DNA from: Fibrobacter sp.
GTDB lineage: Bacteria; Fibrobacterota; Fibrobacteria; Fibrobacterales; Fibrobacteraceae
DNA length: 64,000 nt
Direction of reading: 5' to 3'
Assembly (NCBI GenBank): GCA_024398965.1
Contig: JAKSIF010000001.1
Coordinates: 172,482-236,481 of the forward strand
Shown here: positions 34,298 through 43,725 of the stretch, one piece after another
How the letters are laid out: each line of letters opens with the position of its first letter
Numbering within the stretch: the stretch's first letter is position 1
Position numbers and translations under genes: made by a program
The notes under the pieces: generated by a model
Told to the model about the DNA's origin: nothing
Database searches by the model: none
Seen by the model: only the letters and a program-made list of their open reading frames with translations

Positions 34298-36940
34298 TTA
34301 GCCCAGTTTAGCACGGATCCAGTTGTTGGCATCCTTGATAGCTGCAGCGATCTTTTCGGGTTCGCGGGTACCAGCCTGTGCGCGGTCCGGACGGCCACCG
34401 CCCTTACCGTTACATGCAGCAGCCAGGTCGCGAACCATGTCGCCAGCCTTGATGCCCTTGGCCTGAACGTCCTTGCCAACGATCACTGCGATGGAGCCAG
34501 CGCCGTTTGCCTTGTTTGCAATGACAGCTACAGCGCCCTTGTCCAGCTTGTTCTGGATACCGTCCAGAAGTTCCTTGTACTTGTCTTCCGGCATGTCGAA
34601 TTCGCGAACGTAGAGCATGACGCCCATAACGTCCAGACCGCCGTTCAGAACGTCGCCAGCGATCATGGTAGCCAGTTCCAGCTTTACGGACTGGAGAGCC
34701 TTTTCAAGAGACTGAGTCTTTTCGAAGGACTGCTGGATACGATCCAGGACTTCGGCATCCTTACAACGGAGACGGTCACGGAGAGCGTTCACGATCTGAG
34801 CGCCAGCACGGAGCATAGTCATAGCACCGCGGCCAGTGACGGCTTCGATACGGCGGACACCAGCAGAAACGCTGGATTCAGAAACGATCTTCACCATGCC
34901 AATGTTACCGGAATTGGAAACATGCAAGCCACCGCAAAGTTCCTTGGAGAATTCTTCGCCAGCGGCACCCATCTTCACAACGCGTACGGTATCGCCGTAC
35001 TTTTCGCCGAAGAGAGCCATAGCGCCAGAAGCCTTAGCTTCGTCAACGCCCATGACATCGGTGTGAACCGGCAGGCATTCCATGATCTTTGCGTTCACGA
35101 TGTCTTCGACCTTCTGAATTTCTTCAGCGGTCATGCCATTGAAGTGAGTAAAGTCAAAGCGGAGGGAATCCGGAGTCACCAAGCTACCCTGCTGCTGTAC
35201 GTGAGTGCCCAGCACTTCGCGGAGAGCGGCCTGAACCAAGTGAGTAGCGGAGTGGTTGCGACGGATGTCCATGCGACGTTCGTCATCCACAGTTGCCATG
35301 AACACGCCACCCATGGTCTGTTCGTTAGCTTCACCCTTCACCACCTTACCGCGGCAGAGAGCGGTGTCGTTCACCTTCACGGTGTCGAACACGGCGATTT
35401 CAAGATCCTTGGAAACCAGCATGCCCTTGTCGCCAACCTGGCCACCCATTTCGGCGTAGAACGGGGAAGTTTCAAGAACGATGGAAAGAACGCCCTTGTC
35501 TTCGCGGTAGCGGACAACCTTGGTTTCGCAAGCGGACAGTTCGTAACCAACGAAGTTGGTAGAAGCTTCGGAGTACTGGGTCCAGCCTTCGGTACCCATG
35601 GTGTTGATGCCCTGCTTCATGTTGGCGCGGGCACGTTCCTTCTGTTCTTCCATGCACTTTTCGAAGCCGGCTTCATCGATGGTGAGGCCCTTTTCTTCGG
35701 CGAGGATGCCAGTGAGGTCCGGCGGGAAGCCATAGGTATCGTAAAGCACGAAGACCTTGTCGCCCGGCACAACCTTTGCAGAACCCATTTCAGCAACGAT
35801 GGCTTCGAAACGTTCGAGACCTGCGTCCAGAGTCTTGATGAAGCGGTCTTCTTCGCTCTTGATGACTTCGGTAACGAAAGCCTGACGCTGACGGATTTCG
35901 GGGAAGGCTTCGCCCATGGTATCAGCAAGAACCTGGACCAGCTTGTAAATGAAGGCTTCCTTCTGACCGAGGAGGCGAGCAAAGCGGCTTGCACGGCGGA
36001 GAATGCGGCGGAGCACGTAGCCACGACCTTCGTTAGACGGGAGAGCGCCGTCGGCAATAGCGAAGGAAACTGCGCGGATGTGGTCTGCGATCACGCGGTG
36101 GGGAGTACCGTTTTCGTCATCGGTGTAAGGAACACCGGAAAGTTCTGCCACCTTGGAAATAATCGGGGTGAACACGTCGGTGTCGTAGTTGCTGCGCTTG
36201 CCCTGAAGGATGGCGCAGATACGTTCAAAACCCATACCGGTATCAACGTTCTTTGCCTTCAGCGGAATGAGGGAGCCGTCGCTAATGCGTTCGTACTGCA
36301 TGAACACATTGTTCCAGATTTCGATGTAGCGGTCATTTTCACCGTTCACGCCCAGGATCGGGTCCTTGAAGGTTTCAGCCTGGGTAGCCAGGTCGCCGCG
36401 GTCGTAATGGATTTCGGAGCAGGGGCCGCAAGGACCGGTGTCGCCCATTTCCCAGAAGTTACTGTGAGCGTCGAAGCGCATGATGCGGTCATCGGGAAGA
36501 CCGGAAACGTCCTTCCAGATCTGCCATGCTTCGTCATCATCCTGATAGACAGTTGCAAAGAGACGTTCCTTGGGAAGCTTCCAAACTTCGGTCAAGAGTT
36601 CCCATGCCCAGCTAATTGCTTCCTTCTTGTAGTAGTCGCCGAAGGACCAGTTACCCAGCATTTCGAAGAAAGTGTGGTGGTAGTTGTCGCGACCCACAAC
36701 GTCGAGGTCGTTGTGCTTACCGGAAACGCGGAGGCACTTCTGGCTGTTGCAGGCACGCTTCCAACCCTTGGGATTGTCACCCAGGAAGATGGCCTTGAAC
36801 TGGTTCATGCCAGCGTTGGTGAACATCAAGGTGGGGTCGTCGTGAGGAACCACGGGAGAGCTACGGACAAACAGATGGTCCTTGCTCTCGAAGAACTTAA
36901 TAAAAGATTCGCGCACCTGCGCAGAAGTCATAGTAGGCAT
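34298..36940 (-). CDS. alaS: Alanyl-tRNA synthetase
   Basis: 880 residues, the usual length for AlaS. The class II catalytic core occupies roughly residues 1-450 (FFESKDHLFVRSSPVVPHDD, FTNAGMNQFK, RDNYHHTFFEMLGNWSFGDY). The editing domain carries the zinc-binding HSATH near residue 563 and CGGLH near 667; a DHHA1 domain closes the protein (GGGRPDRAQAG). It charges tRNA-Ala and clears Ser and Gly mischarges. The opposite strand is open in register through the entire gene, which shows near-total avoidance of TTA, CTA and TCA codons and fits a highly expressed housekeeping gene. Confidence 0.98.
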   Translation of the reverse strand: MPTMTSAQVRESFIKFFESKDHLFVRSSPVVPHDDPTLMFTNAGMNQFKAIFLGDNPKGWKRACNSQKCLRVSGKHNDLDVVGRDNYHHTFFEMLGNWSFGDYYKKEAISWAWELLTEVWKLPKERLFATVYQDDDEAWQIWKDVSGLPDDRIMRFDAHSNFWEMGDTGPCGPCSEIHYDRGDLATQAETFKDPILGVNGENDRYIEIWNNVFMQYERISDGSLIPLKAKNVDTGMGFERICAILQGKRSNYDTDVFTPIISKVAELSGVPYTDDENGTPHRVIADHIRAVSFAIADGALPSNEGRGYVLRRILRRASRFARLLGQKEAFIYKLVQVLADTMGEAFPEIRQRQAFVTEVIKSEEDRFIKTLDAGLERFEAIVAEMGSAKVVPGDKVFVLYDTYGFPPDLTGILAEEKGLTIDEAGFEKCMEEQKERARANMKQGINTMGTEGWTQYSEASTNFVGYELSACETKVVRYREDKGVLSIVLETSPFYAEMGGQVGDKGMLVSKDLEIAVFDTVKVNDTALCRGKVVKGEANEQTMGGVFMATVDDERRMDIRRNHSATHLVQAALREVLGTHVQQQGSLVTPDSLRFDFTHFNGMTAEEIQKVEDIVNAKIMECLPVHTDVMGVDEAKASGAMALFGEKYGDTVRVVKMGAAGEEFSKELCGGLHVSNSGNIGMVKIVSESSVSAGVRRIEAVTGRGAMTMLRAGAQIVNALRDRLRCKDAEVLDRIQQSFEKTQSLEKALQSVKLELATMIAGDVLNGGLDVMGVMLYVREFDMPEDKYKELLDGIQNKLDKGAVAVIANKANGAGSIAVIVGKDVQAKGIKAGDMVRDLAAACNGKGGGRPDRAQAGTREPEKIAAAIKDANNWIRAKLG

Positions 36941-37057
36941 AATGTGTCCCTTTATAATTTTGCAGAAATTGCTTCGGCTCGGTCATGTCAGAAAGCATAC
37001 TTTCTGCCGCGGCGCCCGCCTTGCAACTTTTTTTACGGCGGAAAAGATAGAAAAAAA

Positions 37058-37082
37058 ACGTTCCGGGTCTTCCCCAGAACGT
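37058..37082 (-). terminator. Terminator after the GH16 gene
   Basis: On the minus strand ACGTTCTGGG and CCCGGAACGT pair and are followed by a run of T. Confidence 0.85.
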
Positions 37083-37110
37083 CCTGTTTATGTGGAGGAG
37101 AGATGTAAAA

Positions 37111-38196
37111 TCAGTCTGCAACGCGAGTCATCAACATCTTGCAATAGCCATCTTCTACGACAACGTTATCAGGAGAAAGCATGACCTTTTCCATTTCCCA
37201 GTTGCCAGTGGCCCAATGGTCAGAGAGTTCAGTTCCTTCAAAGTCATCTTGCCATTCCTGCTTGAAGGTTTTGGACTCAGTATCGTAAGAGTACACGCGA
37301 ACATAATCGATATACTGAGTCTGAGGACCTGCAGCCAGTTCTTCACCGGTGAACTTGCCTACCCAAGAAACACTCTTGGAAGCCCACAGGTTAAAGCGAA
37401 GACTCTGCTGTTCGGTCATGAACGCAACCTGGTCGTGCTTGCGACCATCGGGGTTGCCAATGACGTCACGACGAATTTCCACACTGTCAATTTCCCAGGA
37501 AATGTATTCCGGAGTCCATATCATTGCATAAAGATGGAAATCTTCCGTTGCGTCAAAACCAAATTCAGGCTTGGATTCAGAAGTAATCTTGGCATTCTTT
37601 TTTACAGTACCATCATCATTCGTCACATTGGGTTCACGAGTAATCAGATTTGCCTGCCAGAATGTGCCGCCCTTGCCCAAAACCTCAATATCAATTTCGT
37701 TCCATGGTTCCTCATCAAGTTTCCAAGAATCATCGTAGTAGAGGAACATGGAGCTGACGGAACCCGGAATGGAAACCATCTTCATGCGGGCTTCAAAACG
37801 ACCATACTTAAACTGGTCTACGCCAGACAACTCCGCACCGTAATAGGTATAGGTAGCATTAGGATCAGTAACTACGGGCTGACCAGGATTTACAACGGGA
37901 ACATCCGGATTTTCGACGGGCGTTTCGGGAGTAACATCTCCCCCGGGTACAGCAGGCTGGTTCGGATTAACAACCGGAGCGTTGGGATCAGCAGGGACAT
38001 TCGGGTCCACCACCTCACCGCCGGGAATACCGGGCTGTTCCGGAGTTACAACGTCACCATTTTCACCAGGAACTACCGGCTGGTCAATTTCAGGATTGGA
38101 AGGCATTGCCGGGGAAGAACTGGAGTCATCGCTACATGCGGTAAACATTGCCATGGAGGCGACAACGACCATCGGGATAATAAACTGTTTTTTCAT
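37111..38196 (-). CDS. GH16 family beta-glucanase lipoprotein, circularly permuted
   Basis: A 361-residue lipoprotein (signal MKKQFIIPMVVVASMAMFTAC). A Pro-rich linker of about 90 residues carries repeats of the type PVVNPNQPAVPGG. The catalytic domain (about 118-361) has Glu167, Asp169 and Glu171 in NEIDIEVLG, the ExDxE signature of GH16. Block order matches the F. succinogenes 1,3-1,4-beta-glucanase: FKYGRFEARMKM and SSMFLYYDDSW come first, and the strand normally at the N-terminus in Bacillus lichenases (DDFEGTELSDHWATGNWEM) is at the C-terminus. Likely activity is endo-cleavage of mixed-linkage beta-glucan at the cell surface; another beta-glucan or xyloglucan substrate cannot be excluded. 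Confidence 0.9.
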   Translation of the reverse strand: MKKQFIIPMVVVASMAMFTACSDDSSSSPAMPSNPEIDQPVVPGENGDVVTPEQPGIPGGEVVDPNVPADPNAPVVNPNQPAVPGGDVTPETPVENPDVPVVNPGQPVVTDPNATYTYYGAELSGVDQFKYGRFEARMKMVSIPGSVSSMFLYYDDSWKLDEEPWNEIDIEVLGKGGTFWQANLITREPNVTNDDGTVKKNAKITSESKPEFGFDATEDFHLYAMIWTPEYISWEIDSVEIRRDVIGNPDGRKHDQVAFMTEQQSLRFNLWASKSVSWVGKFTGEELAAGPQTQYIDYVRVYSYDTESKTFKQEWQDDFEGTELSDHWATGNWEMEKVMLSPDNVVVEDGYCKMLMTRVAD

Positions 38197-38328
38197 AGGA
38201 TTACCTCTTTTCTGTTACGTGAGTAAAGATACTTTCAAGCAAAAAACATCGCAATAGCGCCAAACACAAACTCAACAAAACTGTATCAAGTGTATTTGAA
38301 AACATGTTTTCATGTTCTATTCAAAAAA

Positions 38329-38357
38329 AGGAAAGGCCGGTTTACCCGACCTTTCCT
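38329..38357 (-). terminator. Terminator after pilC
   Basis: On the minus strand AGGAAAGGTCGG and CCGGCCTTTCCT pair around GTAAA and are followed by six T. Confidence 0.9.
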
Positions 38358-38383
38358 GCAAAGCAATTCGTTTCAAGGATTCT

Positions 38384-39586
38384 TTATCCCTTAACTGCGT
38401 CACCCATAGAGAACATGGGCATATACATCGCAATGAGCAAGCCACCCACGGCGCCACCCAGGAACACGATAATCAACGGTTCCATCATGCCCACCACGGC
38501 ATCCACAGCGGCATCCACTTCTTCGTCATAGAAGTCAGCCAGTTTCAAGAGCATGCCGCCCAGGTTACCGGTCTTTTCACCCACACCGGTCATCTGGATC
38601 ACCATGGGAGGAAAGATTCCTGCTTCTGTCATAGGTTCAGCAATGGACTTACCGCCAGCGATGCCAACGCCGATTCGTGTAATAGCACGTTCCACAACTT
38701 TATTCGAAACCGTAGAGGCAACCACCTTGAGGGAGTCCATCACAGACACACCTGCATTCAAAAGCGTACCAAGGGTTCTTGCAAAGCTTGCTGTTGCAGA
38801 CTTAATCTGGAGATCTCCAAGCTTTGGCACCTTCAGCATTAGGCCGTCCCACGCAAACTTGGCCTTGGGAACCTTCATGGCCATCTTGTAGGCAACAATA
38901 AGAACAATAACTCCAATAAATAGGAAAGCGCCATTATCGCGAAGGAAATCAGAAATGTTCATCACAACCTGGGTCGGTGCAGGAAGTTCCGCATCGAGGG
39001 CAGCGAACTGTTCGGCAAAGGTCGGCACCACGAAAGTCATAAGGGCAACAACCACCAAGATACCCACGATAATCAACATCACCGGGTAGGTAAGAGCCTT
39101 TTTCACCTTACGTTTCAGACGTTCGCCGTTTTCCAAGGTGTCTGCAAGACGAGCAAGAATGCCATCCAAGATACCACCGGCTTCACCTGCTGCCACCATG
39201 TTGGTATAAAGAGAGTTGAAGACCTTCGGATGCTGAGTCAAGGCATCTGCCAAGGAGGAACCACCGTTAATGGACTGGGTAACCTTATGCACAACCTTCT
39301 TCAGTTCCGGATTTTCGCACTGTTCCTCCAGAATGTTCAAGCACTGGAGCATGGGCAGACCAGCAGAACTCATGGAAGAGAACATTCGAGTAAACCTAGA
39401 AATGTCGGCAGGTTTAATACCAGTACCAAACTTAATCTGGATTTCAGTAGGTTTTTTCTTGAGGCTTTCGATAATAAGACGGCGACGCATCAAGAGGGCT
39501 TCAGCTTCAGCCTTGTCCTTCGCCTCGATAGAGCCTTCAAACTTATTGCCCTGGCTATTTGTAGCCTTGTATAAAAATTCTGCCAT
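38384..39586 (-). CDS. pilC: Type IV pilus / type II secretion inner-membrane platform protein PilC (GspF)
   Basis: A 400-residue protein with two T2SSF domains (about residues 70-190 and 275-395) and three membrane helices (near 170, 220 and 375). The N-terminus (AEFLYKATNSQGNKFEGSIEAKDKAEAEALL) and blocks such as FTRMFSSMSSAGLPMLQCL and TGEKTGNLGGML-like VGEKTGNLGGM are typical. It forms the membrane platform on which pilus ATPases act. It follows pilT by nine bases, so the two are co-transcribed; no pilB is present in the window. Confidence 0.93.
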   Translation of the reverse strand: MAEFLYKATNSQGNKFEGSIEAKDKAEAEALLMRRRLIIESLKKKPTEIQIKFGTGIKPADISRFTRMFSSMSSAGLPMLQCLNILEEQCENPELKKVVHKVTQSINGGSSLADALTQHPKVFNSLYTNMVAAGEAGGILDGILARLADTLENGERLKRKVKKALTYPVMLIIVGILVVVALMTFVVPTFAEQFAALDAELPAPTQVVMNISDFLRDNGAFLFIGVIVLIVAYKMAMKVPKAKFAWDGLMLKVPKLGDLQIKSATASFARTLGTLLNAGVSVMDSLKVVASTVSNKVVERAITRIGVGIAGGKSIAEPMTEAGIFPPMVIQMTGVGEKTGNLGGMLLKLADFYDEEVDAAVDAVVGMMEPLIIVFLGGAVGGLLIAMYMPMFSMGDAVKG

Positions 39587-39595
39587 CAGCTACTC

Positions 39596-40663
39596 CTACA
39601 CGCCTTCCTTCTGGAAAAGCTGTTCCAGCTGGTCGGGGCTGGGAGAACGGGAAAGAGCTTCAAATCGGTCAACCTTACGGTTCTTGACCAAGTCGCAAAG
39701 ACACATGTTCATGGTGTTCATACCGAACTTTTGGCCAATTTCGATCATGGATTCAATCTGATGAACCTTGTCATCACGGATCAAAGAACGGATACCCGGA
39801 GTCACGTTCATCACTTCGTATGCCATCACTCGACCACCGCCAATCTTCGGCACCAAGGTCTGACATATAACGCCCTGAAGTACAAAGGAAAGCTGGGTAC
39901 GCACGGTCTGCTGTTCACCCTTAGGGAAAGCATCAACCACACGGTTAATAGTCTGTACACAGGAGTTGGTATGCAAGGTCGCAAAGGCCAAGTGACCGGT
40001 TTCTGCAATGGTCAAGGCAGCACGGATTGTTTCCAAGTCACGCATTTCGCCGATAAGAACCACGTCCGGGTCCTGACGAAGAGCCATCTTTAGAGCGGAG
40101 GCAAAACTGAAAGTATCGCTACCCACTTCACGCTGGTTGATCATGCAGTTCTGGTGCTTATGCAAAAATTCAATAGGGTCTTCCACCGTCAGGATATGCT
40201 CGTGACGTTCCTTGTTAATCTTGTCGATCATTGCGGCCAAGGTAGTGGACTTACCGGAACCGGTAGCACCAGTCACCAGTACAAGGCCAGATGGACGGGT
40301 GGTAAATTCCGCCATAATCTTCGGAAGGCCAAGATCCTTGAAGGTCTTAATTTCAAGAGGGATGATACGGAGCGCCAAGGCGACACAGCCACGCTGCAAA
40401 TACGAGTTGGCACGGAAACGAGCCAAGTTGGCGATGCCGAAAGAGAAGTCACACTCCTTATTCTGTTCAAACGCCTTTTTCTGCTGCTCATTCATCAAGC
40501 TATAAGTCATACGCATGGTTTCATCCGGCTTCAGCTTGTCTTCGCCAAGGGGAGTCAATTTACCATGCAAACGAATAAGGGGAGGAGCACCAGCAGTAAT
40601 ATGCAAGTCAGACGCTCCACGCTTCACCATTTCAGACAGTAATTCTTGAATATTGTATGCCAT
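39596..40663 (-). CDS. pilT: Twitching motility retraction ATPase PilT
   Basis: A 355-residue hexameric ATPase with every catalytic motif intact: Walker A GATGSGKST, Asp box VEDPIEF, Walker B VVLIGEMRD and His box ATLHTN. It should power pilus retraction. MAYNIQELL at 40663 is the usual PilT N-terminus; an in-frame ATG two codons upstream is equally possible. It serves as the in-window reference against which the two degraded paralogues at 21773 and 22777 can be compared. Confidence 0.95.
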   Translation of the reverse strand: MAYNIQELLSEMVKRGASDLHITAGAPPLIRLHGKLTPLGEDKLKPDETMRMTYSLMNEQQKKAFEQNKECDFSFGIANLARFRANSYLQRGCVALALRIIPLEIKTFKDLGLPKIMAEFTTRPSGLVLVTGATGSGKSTTLAAMIDKINKERHEHILTVEDPIEFLHKHQNCMINQREVGSDTFSFASALKMALRQDPDVVLIGEMRDLETIRAALTIAETGHLAFATLHTNSCVQTINRVVDAFPKGEQQTVRTQLSFVLQGVICQTLVPKIGGGRVMAYEVMNVTPGIRSLIRDDKVHQIESMIEIGQKFGMNTMNMCLCDLVKNRKVDRFEALSRSPSPDQLEQLFQKEGV

Positions 40664-40750
40664 GTCCATGAATATAACATTAAACCCGCACAAGAAATCA
40701 CGATTTTCTTTCAAAATTCACTAAATAATCGCTATTTTAGAGTCGTAAAA

Positions 40751-41275
40751 ATGAGAAAATCTTTGTTTTCGAAAAAAACAACTGCAATTTTTGGAGTATT
40801 GTCGATTCTTGCCCCCCTCCTGCTTTGCGCATGCGGTCAGGAGTCGTTCCAGACTATACCCGCCAAGATATCCAATTTCAAAGGGAAAATCGTGGACGGA
40901 GGAACATCGACCTACGAGCAACACAAAGGCCTAGCAACTCTTATAGTTCTCACGGCTTCCTGGTGCCCGACATGCAGAGCAGAGATTCCCCAGCTACACA
41001 ACCTTTCTTCGGATTTTTACAACAGGGGTTTCAGGATCATCATGATCAGCGAAGACAACACCCCCTTCACAGCAGCCAAGTATAAGAAGGACGCACAAAT
41101 TCCATGGTCAACCTTCCACTGGAACTATGAAATCATGAACGTCCTAGGAAATCCGGGAGTCATTCCCGTCAGCTATCTTATCAACGCAAAGGACAGTATC
41201 ATAAAGGTCAATGTAGGCGTATTTGATGAGCAGGAAATGCGCGTCCTAATCGAAGATAACCTACCGAAGAATTAA
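40751..41275 (+). CDS. Thioredoxin-like (TlpA/ResA-type) lipoprotein
   Basis: A 174-residue protein. The start at 40751 gives a lipoprotein signal ending in APLLLCAC. The thioredoxin fold has the active-site CxxC in SWCPTCRAEIPQL and the cis-Pro in GVIPVSYLI. Family knowledge: TlpA/ResA-type proteins reduce disulfides of exported proteins or cytochrome c. Lipid anchoring puts it outside the cytoplasm. The many Cys-rich FISUMP proteins of this genome could be clients (inference). It converges on epmA with a four-base overlap of their ends. Confidence 0.88.
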   Translation: MRKSLFSKKTTAIFGVLSILAPLLLCACGQESFQTIPAKISNFKGKIVDGGTSTYEQHKGLATLIVLTASWCPTCRAEIPQLHNLSSDFYNRGFRIIMISEDNTPFTAAKYKKDAQIPWSTFHWNYEIMNVLGNPGVIPVSYLINAKDSIIKVNVGVFDEQEMRVLIEDNLPKN

Positions 41276-42246
41276 GCTCGCGGACTAGGGAAGAGAATCA
41301 CATCCGAAATACTTGGAACGTCCATGGCAAGCATGAACAGACGATCCAAACCCAGAGCTACTCCAGAGCACGACGGCATTCCCGCCTCCAATGCTGCGAG
41401 GAAGTTCTCGTCAATTGGAGGCAAAGGCTTACCCATCTGCTTACGGATTTCAAGATCTGCGTCAAAGCGACGTCGCTGTTCTACAGCATCGGTCAGCTCC
41501 GTATAGCCGTTACAAAGTTCTACCTGGTCCACAAAGAGTTCAAAACGTTTCGCCCAGGTCAGTCCATCTGCATCCACATAAGTCTGGGCAAGAGCCGCCT
41601 GGGAGGGCGGATAATCCAAGATGAACTCCGGACCATTACTAGCTAGGGCAGGTTCAATGATAAAGACCATCAGGTAATCCCACCATTCCTCGCGAGTCAA
41701 AGTTTCAGAGCCTTCTGGTACTGGGATTCCGCGAGAAGCGCAGGCTTCCGCAAAATCCTTCATTTCACAATTTACCGGATCAATTCCAGCATAATTCCTG
41801 AACGCGTCAATCCAGCGGGTACGGCGCGCATTTATGGGCTTTCCTAAGATTTCGCTCACAAGAGCTTCCACCTCGTCCATAAGCGTTTCCTGGGGCCACC
41901 CCACACGGTACCATTCCACCATGGAAAATTCATTGTTGTGATGATTTCCAAACTCATCCTTACGAAAAGAGCGGGCAATCTGGAAGATATCGCCATAACC
42001 AGCCGCCAACAATCGTTTCATATGGAATTCGGGGCTGGTCATCATAAAGCGAACCGGTTCCCCTTCCGCGCCAACCTGGAAATAATCCAGCTGAGGGTCC
42101 GTACCTCCCGCATTGGAAAGTGTAGGAGTCTCCACTTCAAGAGCGCCCCGTTCTACAAAGAACTTGCGGACCCTATTCATCAAACCTTGACGCTTAATCC
42201 AATTTTCTCTAGAACACGTAGGGGCAAAGCTATTTCCAGTTTTCAT
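41272..42246 (-). CDS. epmA: Elongation factor P--(R)-beta-lysine ligase EpmA (LysRS-like)
   Basis: A 324-residue protein corresponding to the catalytic core of class II lysyl-tRNA synthetase without the anticodon-binding domain (VETPTLSNAGGTDPQL, FMMTSPEFHMKRLL, FQIARSFRKDEFGNHHNNEF, and CSGVALGLDRLFML for motif 3). This length and N-terminus (NWIKRQGLMNRVRKFF) are those of EpmA/GenX/PoxA, which attaches beta-lysine to EF-P to help ribosomes through polyproline stretches. The partner EpmB is not in the window. It lies 12 bases after the 460-residue FISUMP gene and may be co-transcribed with it. Confidence 0.92.
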   Translation of the reverse strand: MKTGNSFAPTCSRENWIKRQGLMNRVRKFFVERGALEVETPTLSNAGGTDPQLDYFQVGAEGEPVRFMMTSPEFHMKRLLAAGYGDIFQIARSFRKDEFGNHHNNEFSMVEWYRVGWPQETLMDEVEALVSEILGKPINARRTRWIDAFRNYAGIDPVNCEMKDFAEACASRGIPVPEGSETLTREEWWDYLMVFIIEPALASNGPEFILDYPPSQAALAQTYVDADGLTWAKRFELFVDQVELCNGYTELTDAVEQRRRFDADLEIRKQMGKPLPPIDENFLAALEAGMPSCSGVALGLDRLFMLAMDVPSISDVILFPSPRA

Positions 42247-42258
42247 ATTTAATCCACT

Positions 42259-43641
42259 TTACTCGGCAGCATTAACAACGCAACGAACAGACATGGAAAA
42301 TTCCTTGTCTACAGGAATGGAAGAAACTTCCTTATCGGTGCTGAACAGTGATCGAGCGTACCCGCGACCATCGCCAACATCGGCGTCTGTCCAAAAATAC
42401 GCACCTTCACCCAAAATCACGGAAATGTTGTTTTTGTTAGCATAACCACCAAACATTACCGTAAAAGCATAATCATCGGATCCATTGCTGCGAAGTTTTT
42501 CAGCGGCATTGTTAGCTCCACCCGCATAAACTTCAAGCATTTTCCAGTCATCGCTGGTAGATAGATGAGAGCCCTCTGGGCAAGCATTCTGAGCAGCATC
42601 AAATTTGTACAAGCGGCCAAAATTTTCGCAGTTTTCATCCTCACGATCATAGCACATGGACCGTTCTTCAATCTCGTAATTCAGGTTTTGAACAAACCAC
42701 TTTGTTCCGTTGATTTCCTTGACCTTGTAGGTTTTTCCGTCACGGGAATCCGTAAACGTTTCAAAGACTGGGCAACGGGCTTCCAGTTCCTTAGCAGACA
42801 ACATGGAATCAACCTTGGACTGCCACATGGCGCAGAAACGGAAAAGTTCTCTTCCAGGAAGGGCTGAAGAATCCGCCTTGTGCTTTTCAGCCCAGCGATC
42901 GACATAGGCCATGTTCACGATTCCAGAATCCGCAATGGAAAGAGCCTTGGCATTTTCCTGCAGAAGCTTGGCAAATTTTTCTGCCACAGACATGGGCGAC
43001 GACCAGAAACTTTCTTGAATTCCAGAACGCAGCCTTTCGTACAAAGGTGAGGGTTTAGTCAATGTAACCACAGTTTCGATATAATGCGCAGGAGACGCTT
43101 CGCAATCAGGTTTATCTTCAACTCCCCTAAGCGTATCCAACTGAGCCCAGCATTCCTCGACACAAGACTGCTTATCCTTGCCCTTCTTGGGACAGGGAAC
43201 CCACATGGTTGTGTCAACCTGTTCCTTAATCGGTTTTGCAAAGGGCTTTGTCTTGGCTACGGACTTTGTTACAGCACCCAAGGTTTCAATGGCATTTGTA
43301 TTGCCGGCAACACCTTCGCCCAAGAGAAGATTCACCACCTTAAGACAGGACTCCATTTCCTTACCGTTGGAGCAAACCTTTGTACCATAACCATAGGCGA
43401 ATTGGCTAGGACAGCTTTCAAAGGACTCACTAGGCATGGCCTTGAAAATCTTTTCGTAAACTTTTACTGCATCGTTTGCCGAAAGCTTACCACAATAAAT
43501 TTCTTCGGCTTCGCCCTTCTTCACAATTTTTTGAGCTGTAGCCACATCACCTGCATCAATAGCTTCGCGCAGAGCATCCTGTGCAAAAACAGGCATCGAA
43601 AGCGCTGTAACTAAAAGTGAAATGCTTAGAAAATCTTTCAT
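42259..43641 (-). CDS. Exported FISUMP-domain protein (460 residues)
   Basis: It has a cleavable Sec signal (MKDFLSISLLVTALSMPVFA) rather than a lipobox, so it should be free in the periplasm or secreted. Residues about 20-290 are helical with several Cys (EEIYCGKL, ESCPSQFAYGYGTKVCS, KQSCVEECW) and resemble no family I know. The C-terminal 165 residues are a FISUMP domain (KWFVQNLNYEIEERSMCYDR, FGRLYKFDAAQNACPEGSHLS, YFWTDADV, SMSVRCV). A ribosome site AGGGA precedes the ATG. The helical N-terminal part sets it apart from its paralogues here. Confidence 0.88.
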   Translation of the reverse strand: MKDFLSISLLVTALSMPVFAQDALREAIDAGDVATAQKIVKKGEAEEIYCGKLSANDAVKVYEKIFKAMPSESFESCPSQFAYGYGTKVCSNGKEMESCLKVVNLLLGEGVAGNTNAIETLGAVTKSVAKTKPFAKPIKEQVDTTMWVPCPKKGKDKQSCVEECWAQLDTLRGVEDKPDCEASPAHYIETVVTLTKPSPLYERLRSGIQESFWSSPMSVAEKFAKLLQENAKALSIADSGIVNMAYVDRWAEKHKADSSALPGRELFRFCAMWQSKVDSMLSAKELEARCPVFETFTDSRDGKTYKVKEINGTKWFVQNLNYEIEERSMCYDREDENCENFGRLYKFDAAQNACPEGSHLSTSDDWKMLEVYAGGANNAAEKLRSNGSDDYAFTVMFGGYANKNNISVILGEGAYFWTDADVGDGRGYARSLFSTDKEVSSIPVDKEFSMSVRCVVNAAE

Positions 43642-43712
43642 ATTTGTTCCCTATCCAAATTACCGGACTACAATATACAAAACCGACCACAACAGGAGTT
43701 GTAAATTTTTCC

Positions 43713-43720
43713 TACATTTA
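43713..43720 (+). promoter_or_regulatory. TACATTTA promoter-like element of sufS
   Basis: One mismatch from TAnnTTTG; five bases (ACGCC) separate it from the ATG at 43726. A GGAG further upstream is too distant to act as a ribosome site. Confidence 0.45.
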
Positions 43721-43725
43721 ACGCC

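Noticed and set aside
34211..37108. Open reading frame of 965 codons on the plus strand
   Set aside because: In-register shadow of alaS caused by its codon bias; the alaS product has all family motifs.
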